The notes under the pieces were generated by a model. It had not been told where the DNA came from. It saw only the letters and a program-made list of their open reading frames with translations, and ran no database searches. From Bacillota bacterium (lineage in GTDB: Bacteria; Bacillota; Clostridia; Christensenellales; CAG-138): 17,748 nucleotides of DNA. How positions within the stretch are numbered: the first letter of the stretch is position 1; every line of letters begins with the position of its first letter. The DNA is taken from NCBI GenBank assembly GCA_023393045.1, contig JAEWMV010000061.1:1-17748 (forward strand), in the 5' to 3' direction. The position numbers and the translations under genes are program-made. Of this stretch, positions 12,244-17,748 are shown one piece after another.

Positions 12244-13482
12244 TCACGTCGAATGGCCTTTCATCTCCATGCCCTGCGCATAGAGCGCGAAGCCGTTTTT
12301 GCCCTTGCGCTTGACGTGGTAGAGCGCGGCGTCCGCCCTTTTATAAAGCGATTGGAAACCCTCCTGCGCGCCGGGAGCGGTGAGCACCGCGCCGATGCTC
12401 ACGCTGAGCCGGCACGAGCCGTCCTCGCCCACGACGATTCTGCCGAGCCGCCGCACGAGGGCGGACACCATGGCGTCGAGCTGCACCTCGTCCTTGATGT
12501 CCCTGAGGAACACCATGAATTCGTCCCCGCCGATGCGCCCCGCGACGTCTGAGGAGCGGAAGTGCCTGCGTATGAGGGACGTGATCTCCTTGATGGCCCT
12601 GTCCCCCTCGACGTGGCCGCATTTGTCGTTGATGCCCTTGAGGTCGTCAAGGTCGAGCACAAGCAGCGCATGCACGGAGTCGGGGTCGTCCAGAAGCAGG
12701 CGCGATATGATTTCCTCCGTCACAGTCTTGTTATAAAGTCCGGTGAGCAAGTCTGTCTGCGCCTGCAGCTCCAAGAGCTCCATCCTGCGCTTTTGCGCGT
12801 CGATGTTGGTGAATTTGGCGATGATGCGCGTGTTTTTGCCGTCCGTGTCCGTAAGGCCGCTCATGATGGCCGAAAACCATGTGTAATTGCCGTGCGCGTC
12901 CTGCATGCGCACCTCCCGCTGCGCGCTGCGGCGCGCGCTGTCCACCTCTGAGAGCATCTCATGGAAAATGCCCTTGTCCTCGGGATGCACCAGCACGGCC
13001 TGCATAAAACAATCGAATTGAGGCTCTTTGCAGGAGAACTGCACAAACGTTTCGTTGGCGATAACGGTTTTGTCGGCGCGGCTGACTTCGAGTATGATCA
13101 CGCCCGAGTCCTGTTCGATGAGGCGGTAGCGTTCCTCGCAGGCCTCCAGTCGCCATTTCTCTTCCAGTATGCGCGCATTTTCAACGCAAAGCATCTTCCT
13201 GTCATAGAAAAACGCCGCGAGCATCAGCGCGAAACCCAACGCCAGCGCACCGGCAAGAAAAGCCCCCAGGCAGCGGGCATCCGCTTTGGCCGTTATGTAC
13301 ATCGCGGAGGCGTCCGGAACGCCCCCAACAATCTGCACGGCATATGCATCTGAAATTTTGCACACATGAATATACGCAAGCGTTAAGCCGATTGACGCGA
13401 CCATGAGAAGAACTGCCGCAAACCGGAACACATACACGCGATTCACAAAGAAGTGTTTGGTTGGAACGTGCTTTTGTGCCAT
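12244..13482 (-). CDS. Membrane-bound PAS-GGDEF diguanylate cyclase
   Basis: 412 residues. Two membrane helices (about 17-40 and 71-93) enclose a short outer loop of about 30 residues, then a PAS domain (about 117-230, with RYRLIEQDSGVIILEVS and YTWFSAIMSGL) and a C-terminal GGDEF domain (about 241-405). The active site is intact, GRIGGDEFMVF (315-325), with metal-binding LDLDDLKGINDKCGH (276-290). An RxxD inhibitory site (RSSD, 309-312) lies five residues before GGDEF, so the enzyme should make c-di-GMP from two GTP and be product-inhibited. No EAL domain is present. The PAS likely senses a cytosolic or membrane-linked signal, identity unknown. GAGGA precedes the ATG at 13482, and a strong promoter is at 13506-13534. 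No c-di-GMP target gene is evident nearby. Confidence 0.94.
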   Translation of the reverse strand: MAQKHVPTKHFFVNRVYVFRFAAVLLMVASIGLTLAYIHVCKISDAYAVQIVGGVPDASAMYITAKADARCLGAFLAGALALGFALMLAAFFYDRKMLCVENARILEEKWRLEACEERYRLIEQDSGVIILEVSRADKTVIANETFVQFSCKEPQFDCFMQAVLVHPEDKGIFHEMLSEVDSARRSAQREVRMQDAHGNYTWFSAIMSGLTDTDGKNTRIIAKFTNIDAQKRRMELLELQAQTDLLTGLYNKTVTEEIISRLLLDDPDSVHALLVLDLDDLKGINDKCGHVEGDRAIKEITSLIRRHFRSSDVAGRIGGDEFMVFLRDIKDEVQLDAMVSALVRRLGRIVVGEDGSCRLSVSIGAVLTAPGAQEGFQSLYKRADAALYHVKRKGKNGFALYAQGMEMKGHST

Positions 13483-13505
13483 AGGTTGTCCTCGCCGTCT
13501 CTGTG

Positions 13506-13534
13506 ATTATACAGGGAAACGGAAATCAAGGCAA
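13506..13534 (-). promoter_or_regulatory. Sigma-A promoter for the GGDEF gene
   Basis: Minus strand: -35 TTGCCT (13534-13529), a 17-base spacer and a perfect -10 TATAAT (13511-13506). The leader is about 18 bases. Nothing else was recognised in the remaining gap to 13761. Confidence 0.75.
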
Positions 13535-13761
13535 GAAAATTATTTTTATACAAAAACAAACAATTTTTACTGAATTAAGGTTTCAAAACGCTGAAATTCC
13601 GGGAAAAACGGGCGCTTGCTGCAAGAGGGTTCTGCCATGCGCACTGGGCCGGATTCTACAGAATATTCAATATATAATTGCGCACCGGAAAAACCGCGCC
13701 GCCGGGGACGTATATTGGATTACGATAAGCCCGGCCGACGCATTATTTTTTTACACCTATT

Positions 13762-15078
13762 TTACATCATGCCTTTCGTTTGCGAGAGCAGACCGCCCGC
13801 GGCGCCGCCGAGCGCGGCGGGGAAGAGCCACTGGAGGCCGATGTCCGCTAGGGGGAGTGCGTCCGTGCCGAGGGAAGCGGGGACAAGCCTGTCTATAAGC
13901 GTGAGCGCTGCGGTGAGGAAGGCCATGAGCGCGGCCCCGCGGTAGACTCCCTCGCGCCGGATACATCCATCGAAAAAGGAGAGCAGTACGAGCGTGATGA
14001 TGGCAGGATAAACAAGCTCCAGCAGGGGTGCCGCGTAGTCGATGATCGAGGAGATGCCGAGCGTGGATATAAAGAAGCTCAGCGCGCACGCGGCGACGAC
14101 CAGCGGCACGTATTTCAGCCTGCCGCCCGAAAGCTGCGCAAAGCATTGTGCGCTTGCCGAAATGAAGCCGATGGCGGTCGTGACGCAGGCGGAGGTCACG
14201 ATAAGCGCCATCACGGGCAGGCCGAGGGAGGGGAGCAACATCTGCGCGAGCGCGAGCAAAAGCTCCGCCCGGTCGAGCCGGGTGGAATAGATTTGGGAGG
14301 CCGACGCGCCGAGGTAGGTGAGCGCGGCGTAGACCAGAAAGAGCGCGAGCGAGGCGATCAGGCACGCCGCGCCCGCGATAGCGAGGCGCTTCCCGCCCGA
14401 TTCATAGCCCTGCTGCCTGGCCATGCCAAGCACCACCACAGAGAGCAGCAGCGCGCCCATCATATCCATGGTTTGATAGCCCGCATCGAGCCCGGTTTTG
14501 AGAACGCCGGAAAAATCCTCGATATTCCTCGGCTCCCCGAGCGGGGTCGCGAAGGCTTTGTACATAAGTATCGCAAGCGAGAGCATCAGCACGGGGGCGA
14601 GCGCTTTGCCCACAATGCCCGCAAGCTTTGTGGGGCGTATGCACAGCAGCGCCACGAGTATGAAATAGATTGCGGAAGGGATCCACGCGGGCATCCCGAG
14701 AAAATTTGGCCGTATGGCCAGCTCATACATGGTTGCCGCCGTGCGCGGCACGACGACCAGCGGCCCCATGCACAGCGCGATGACGGCGACCACAAGGCCC
14801 GAGAAGGGCTTGCCCAGATGCCGCGCGATGCCGCCAAGCCCTCCCTCGCAGCGAAACGCCGCGAGGAGCGAAAGCATCGTCATGCCGCATTCGATGGCGG
14901 CGAAAGCCAGAAAGCCAAACGGCCATTGGTCTCCCGTCTCAAGCCCGAGGTACGGGGGAAAAATCAGGTTGCCCGCGCCGAAGAACATCGCGAATATCGC
15001 GAAGCCCAGCACGATGACGTTGCCGATATCTTTTTTCGCCCGGATGCCGCTCCCTCCTTTCGCGTCCGCTTTTAACAC
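13762..15078 (-). CDS. brnQ: Branched-chain amino acid carrier, BrnQ/LIVCS family
   Basis: About 438 residues if started at the GTG at 15078, with some 12 hydrophobic helices. The N-terminal helix carries MFFGAGNLIFPPYLG (31-45), the hallmark of BrnQ cation-coupled leucine/isoleucine/valine uptake carriers, and GPLVVVPRTAATMYE follows as in the family. The start is uncertain. The only standard start codon near is the GTG at 15078, which has no ribosome site; a near-perfect AAAGGAGGG lies inside codons 6-9, six bases before an ATC at 15045, exactly where family proteins begin. True initiation at ATC, or a changed start codon, is possible. It is convergent with nothing: the GGDEF gene lies downstream on the same strand after 279 bases. 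Confidence 0.92.
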   Translation of the reverse strand: MLKADAKGGSGIRAKKDIGNVIVLGFAIFAMFFGAGNLIFPPYLGLETGDQWPFGFLAFAAIECGMTMLSLLAAFRCEGGLGGIARHLGKPFSGLVVAVIALCMGPLVVVPRTAATMYELAIRPNFLGMPAWIPSAIYFILVALLCIRPTKLAGIVGKALAPVLMLSLAILMYKAFATPLGEPRNIEDFSGVLKTGLDAGYQTMDMMGALLLSVVVLGMARQQGYESGGKRLAIAGAACLIASLALFLVYAALTYLGASASQIYSTRLDRAELLLALAQMLLPSLGLPVMALIVTSACVTTAIGFISASAQCFAQLSGGRLKYVPLVVAACALSFFISTLGISSIIDYAAPLLELVYPAIITLVLLSFFDGCIRREGVYRGAALMAFLTAALTLIDRLVPASLGTDALPLADIGLQWLFPAALGGAAGGLLSQTKGMM

Positions 15079-15127
15079 TATTCAAAAGGTGCGCCCGGGA
15101 TACCAAGGCGCGGATTTTCTCTGCCTG

Positions 15128-15157
15128 CTGTCAAGGAGGACGGCTTTGTAGTATAAT
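15128..15157 (+). promoter_or_regulatory. Promoter candidate for the racemase gene
   Basis: -35-like CTGTCA (15128-15133), an 18-base spacer and a perfect -10 TATAAT (15152-15157). The opposite strand of the same -35 area reads TTGACA (15134-15129) towards brnQ, but no matching -10 was found at 16-18 bases. Confidence 0.6.
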
Positions 15158-15168
15158 CTGCGTATCAG

Positions 15169-15184
15169 GGCGCAGCGCTGCGCC
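15169..15184. repeat. Perfect 16-bp palindrome at the predicted transcript start of the racemase
   Basis: GGCGCAGCGCTGCGCC equals its own reverse complement. It begins about five bases after the predicted transcript start and 47 bases before the ATG, a possible operator or leader hairpin. Confidence 0.6.
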
Positions 15185-15230
15185 GTTATTCGTACTTCCC
15201 GCATGAATCAAAGCGTCATAAGGAGCCGTC

Positions 15231-16328
15231 ATGAGCGAAATCACAAGGCAATACCCGGTATTGGAGTGCAATCTGGCCAAGCTTCGCCATAATGTGCGCG
15301 AGGTCGTCTCGCGCTGCGGCGCGCTTGGCATTGCCGTCACGGGGGTCGTCAAGGGGTTCAACGGGGAGCCGCGCGTCGCGAAAGCTTTTAGAGAGTGCGG
15401 CGTCACGGGGCTTGCCACCTCGCGCACAGAGCAGATAGCGGACTGCCAAAACGCGGGCATTCCCGGACCGTATATGATGATACGCGTGCCCATGCCGGGC
15501 GAGGCGGAAGACGTCGCCCGGCATTGCGAGAGCGCGCTGGTGAGCGAGCTTGCGAGCGCGCGCCTTCTTGACGAAGCGTGCGCGAAGCTGGGGACGCGCC
15601 TTGGCCTCATCCTCATGGCGGACTTGGGCGACCTTCGCGAGGGGTATTGGGACAAGGGTGAAATGGTTGAGGCAGCGGTGGAAATCGAGAAAATGGTGCA
15701 TGTGCGCCTGCTGGGCGTGGGCGTGAACCTCGGCTGCTACGGGGCGATCGTGCCGACGCCAGACAACCTCAATGAACTCGTTGAAATTGCCGGGCGCATC
15801 GAGGCGCGCATAGGCAGGACGCTCGAACTCATCTCCGGCGGGGCGACCTCCTCTCTGCCCCTGGTATTGAACCGCACCATGCCGAAGCGCATCAACCACC
15901 TCCGCATCGGCGAGGGCATTTTGCAGGGCAAGGATCTTTGCGACCTGTTCGGGCTCGACATGAGCTTCCTCCATCTGGACGTTTTCACGCTCAAGGCGGA
16001 GGTCTTGGAGGTGAAGGTGAAGCCCAGCCGCCCCGTGGGGAAGATTTTCGTGGACGCGTACGGCTACACGCCGGAGTATAAGGAGCGCGGCATGCGCAAG
16101 CGCGCGCTCGCGGGCATCGGCAAGCTGGATTTTGCCTACTGCGACATGCTCGCGCCGCGCGAAGCGGGCGTCGAGGTGCTTGGCGCGAGCAGCGACCATC
16201 TCATACTCGACGTGGAGGAGTACGCGGGAGAGCTGAGGCCCGGGGACGTTCTCTCTTTTGATACGCGCTATGCCTCCATGCTTTTTGCCTCCGGATCGCG
16301 TTATGTGCGCTTCGTCTGCACCGAATGA
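15231..16328 (+). CDS. Alanine/ornithine racemase-family PLP enzyme (Orr-like)
   Basis: 365 residues of the fold-type III PLP family, N-terminal barrel type. The PLP lysine is Lys41 in VTGVVKGFNGEP. LMADLGDLREGYW, LLGVGVNLGCYGAIVPTPDNL and ISGGATSSLPLV are the blocks typical of the ornithine/alanine racemase (Orr-like) branch rather than of cell-wall alanine racemase Alr, which is longer-tailed and carries a catalytic C-terminal Tyr. In the SGG block Ala replaces the more usual Asn. Probable reaction: interconversion of L- and D-forms of an amino acid such as ornithine; substrate not proven. The start ATG follows AAGGAG at good spacing. It is divergent from brnQ, with the promoter between them, and convergent with the GNAT gene. 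It is distinct from the DSD1-like enzyme at 10504. Confidence 0.88.
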   Translation: MSEITRQYPVLECNLAKLRHNVREVVSRCGALGIAVTGVVKGFNGEPRVAKAFRECGVTGLATSRTEQIADCQNAGIPGPYMMIRVPMPGEAEDVARHCESALVSELASARLLDEACAKLGTRLGLILMADLGDLREGYWDKGEMVEAAVEIEKMVHVRLLGVGVNLGCYGAIVPTPDNLNELVEIAGRIEARIGRTLELISGGATSSLPLVLNRTMPKRINHLRIGEGILQGKDLCDLFGLDMSFLHLDVFTLKAEVLEVKVKPSRPVGKIFVDAYGYTPEYKERGMRKRALAGIGKLDFAYCDMLAPREAGVEVLGASSDHLILDVEEYAGELRPGDVLSFDTRYASMLFASGSRYVRFVCTE

Positions 16329-16337
16329 GGAAATAGC

Positions 16338-16366
16338 AAAAAGGACGCGCGGCAATCCGCACGTCC
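16338..16366 (-). terminator. Intrinsic terminator of the GNAT gene
   Basis: On the minus strand GGACGTGCGG pairs with CCGCGCGTCC (16366-16343) with one mismatch and an ATTG loop, followed by five Ts (16342-16338). It lies about 25 bases past the GNAT stop. On the plus strand no T-run follows, so the racemase may not end here. Confidence 0.8.
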
Positions 16367-16390
16367 CCCGCTGAATCCGCTTTTACAGGG

Positions 16391-16861
16391 TTACATTTTA
16401 ATCAGCCGTGTATACACGCTGTGCTCCGGCTCGCCGCCGGGAATGTAGCTCGCGCCGAGCGTTCTGGCGTAGAAGCCCTCCGCGTCGGAGACCGCGCCGA
16501 TGATCGCATAACCGTAGCCTGCCTCGCGCATGCCCTCGAGCGTGCGGATTAAAAGCGCCTTGCCTATGCCGCGCCCCCTCTGGCTCAGGGCGACGCCCGT
16601 GGGGCCGAAAAAGCCTTTGGCCGTGGCGTCGTAGCAGGCGAAGCCGAGTATTTTTCCCTTCTCCGTGGCGATGAAGCAGCCCTGCGGCTCCCGGTTGAGG
16701 GCGTACTCCGTTTCGTCCGCCCACTGCCTGCCGAAATGCAGCCGTATGAAGGCGAGTATGCGGGATTTGTCGCACGCGATGGCGCGCTTCAACGCGACCC
16801 CTTCGGGTATCGTGTACGCGGGGAGCGCCGTGAGGTTTGCAATCATGTCACAGCCGTCCAT
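16391..16861 (-). CDS. GNAT family N-acetyltransferase
   Basis: 156 residues. The acetyl-CoA pyrophosphate-binding motif is QRGRGIG (94-100) at the start of the helix KALLIRTLEGM; the preceding strand is GPTGVAL, and the order CFIATEKGKILGFACYD (62-78), then motif A, then GYAIIGAVSDAEGFYARTLGA (117-137) is the GNAT core. It moves an acetyl group from acetyl-CoA to an amine of unknown identity in the cytosol. The start ATG at 16861 follows AAGGGGTG by about seven bases; an in-frame ATG six codons in is possible. It converges on the racemase, with a terminator between. No substrate can be predicted from context. Confidence 0.9.
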   Translation of the reverse strand: MDGCDMIANLTALPAYTIPEGVALKRAIACDKSRILAFIRLHFGRQWADETEYALNREPQGCFIATEKGKILGFACYDATAKGFFGPTGVALSQRGRGIGKALLIRTLEGMREAGYGYAIIGAVSDAEGFYARTLGASYIPGGEPEHSVYTRLIKM

Positions 16862-16924
16862 ATTTTTTCACCCCTTCATTAATCATCAGCGTTCGTGGTA
16901 TTGATATTTTGAGATTGGCTATGC

Positions 16925-17101
16925 CTAAGCGCGGGCGCTATTTGAGCCCGATGGGAACAAAGACCTCCATCTGCGCCCAGCCATGGCTGAAAAATACGCG
17001 TCGAATTTGCCGAGTATCCCTTCGGGCGAAAAATCGAACTCCTTGTCCGCCCCGGACGAGACGGCCTCAAACGGCGGCAGATAGACGATCCTGAAATCCA
17101 T
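16925..17101 (-). pseudogene. Truncated GyrI-like effector-binding protein, N-terminal fragment
   Basis: From the ATG at 17101, after GGGAGGGG, the frame begins MDFRIVYLPPFEAVSSGADK and continues DFSPEGILGKFDAYFSAM, which looks like the start of a stand-alone GyrI-like (AraC effector-binding) protein. Such domains are around 150 residues or more, but this frame degrades after about 40 residues into an Arg/Ser-rich tail (AGRRWRSLFPSGSNSARA) and stops at residue 58. The promoter (17145-17173) and ribosome site look intact, so it is probably still expressed, but the rest of the domain is missing. No further domain pieces were found between here and the GNAT gene, so it seems a deletion rather than a single frameshift. 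A genuine small protein is the alternative. The AraC protein at 2527 has a full domain of the same family. Confidence 0.55.
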
Positions 17102-17144
17102 GGTACCCCTCCCTGCGATGTGGAATGATGTGGAGTATAGAGCC

Positions 17145-17173
17145 ATCATAGCATAGGCGCGACGCCGGTTCAA
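17145..17173 (-). promoter_or_regulatory. Sigma-A promoter for the GyrI-like fragment
   Basis: Minus strand: -35 TTGAAC (17173-17168), a 17-base spacer and -10 TATGAT (17150-17145) with an extended TGC in front. The leader is about 37 bases. A second -10-like TATACT (17140-17135) lies next to it. Confidence 0.7.
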
Positions 17174-17200
17174 TCGGAGCACGCAGAAGAAATGATGCTC

Positions 17201-17748
17201 TCAGAATATCCGTATGTCGTGCTCTTCAGGGCTCTGGCGCTTGATCGTGTTTTCTACGAGCGCGGCGACCGTTTCCGCCTTCTTTGCCGTGGGCAGATAG
17301 ATCGTTTGCTCCCGCGCCTCCTCCGGCGCGGCTTCGCCCTCATACAAAACGCACAGCGGCATAATGCCCGACGCGCGCAGCCGCATATAATTGCTATTGC
17401 CCATTGCCATAAAAGCCGTGCTTTCGCCCTGCATCGCCGCGCGCTTGGAGAGCGCGGGGTCGCCCGAGGTGCACACCTCGTCAAACGCGTCCGCAACGCG
17501 GCGCCCGATCCCCTCGTCGAAATACGCGTCGTGGAGGAAAAAAAGCCGCTCCTTGCCGGAAAGCTCCCGTGCGCGCGAGGCGACGGCGTAAAAATCATCG
17601 TAAATCTGATAGAAGAGCATCAAATCGTCCATGCAGCCGTCCACGCATAAAAGCGGGCAGAAATTGGCCTGCCCCAGCGCGTAGAACTCATCCCGCGGCA
17701 AATTCACGGCCACGATGGCGTCCACATGCCGGCTTCGCTGCCTGAGAC
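17201..17748 (-). CDS. Unidentified protein, C-terminal part, possibly a LacI-type ligand-binding domain
   Basis: The minus-strand frame is open from the window edge to TGA at 17203-17201, giving about 182 residues; a GTG at 17725 could start it, but the frame continues upstream without a stop, so it is more likely cut. Alternation of strands and helices (VDAIVAVNLP, FCPLLCVDG, then a helix ASRARELSGKERLFFLHDAYF, and later GNSNYMRLRASGIMPLCVLYEG) is weakly like the second half of LacI/GalR-type or periplasmic-binding ligand domains. No DNA-binding part is visible because the N-terminus is outside. The family call is a guess from the pattern; that it is coding is better supported by the long frame and GC-rich third positions. 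The GyrI-like fragment's promoter starts just downstream. Confidence 0.7.
   Translation of the reverse strand, partial: LRQRSRHVDAIVAVNLPRDEFYALGQANFCPLLCVDGCMDDLMLFYQIYDDFYAVASRARELSGKERLFFLHDAYFDEGIGRRVADAFDEVCTSGDPALSKRAAMQGESTAFMAMGNSNYMRLRASGIMPLCVLYEGEAAPEEAREQTIYLPTAKKAETVAALVENTIKRQSPEEHDIRIF

Noticed and set aside
14146..15075. Plus-strand frame of 309 codons opposite brnQ
   Set aside because: It is a Arg/Glu/His-rich shadow of a membrane-carrier gene, with no start site or domain.

Overview
The window comes from a GC-rich bacterium that looks like a member of the Bacillota (Clostridia). Supporting signs are strong AGGAGG-type ribosome sites, sigma-A promoters of the TTGACA/TATAAT kind, a DUF1292 gene, an YpsA-like SLOG protein, an ABC-F protein, and gene styles common in gut Clostridia. 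A Christensenellales- or Oscillospirales-like metagenomic genome would fit, but the rank is inference. No phage, plasmid, CRISPR, tRNA or rRNA is visible. Most of the window is ordinary chromosome.

Layout. Positions 1-2071 hold the tail of a SLOG-fold protein and a full ABC-F ATPase on the plus strand. Positions 2061-2526 are gene-free and full of repeats: a perfect palindrome over the ABC-F stop codon, a 42-nt repeat, and a four-copy REP-like inverted-repeat cluster. Positions 2527-4288 hold an AraC regulator with a GyrI-like sensor domain, followed by a C39/BtrH-like protein. Positions 4281-4499 form a convergent junction: two terminator-like hairpins inside an inverted pair of the same repeat, with a palindrome over the stop codon on each side. 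Positions 4492-6718 (minus) hold a lipoyl-free E2/CAT-like acyltransferase under its own promoter, and a coupled DUF1292 gene and class II fructose-bisphosphate aldolase. Divergent from the aldolase are a membrane glycosyltransferase, an M29 aminopeptidase and a type I GAPDH (6877-10133). Positions 10134-10503 hold a structured RNA candidate, a hairpin that includes the ribosome site of a 32-codon ORF, and the leader of a D-serine dehydratase/D-threonine aldolase-like gene. Next are a small three-helix membrane protein, a PAS-GGDEF diguanylate cyclase (minus), a BrnQ carrier (minus), an ornithine/alanine racemase-family gene (plus), a GNAT acetyltransferase (minus), a GyrI-like gene fragment with an intact promoter (minus), and a protein cut by the window edge (minus).

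How the genes fit together. Fba and GAPDH are central glycolysis. The two fold-type III PLP enzymes, the M29 peptidase and BrnQ suggest peptide, branched-chain and D-amino acid use, but they are not one operon. The least ordinary signals lie outside the genes: the stop-codon palindromes next to a shared repeat, and the RNA region after gap.
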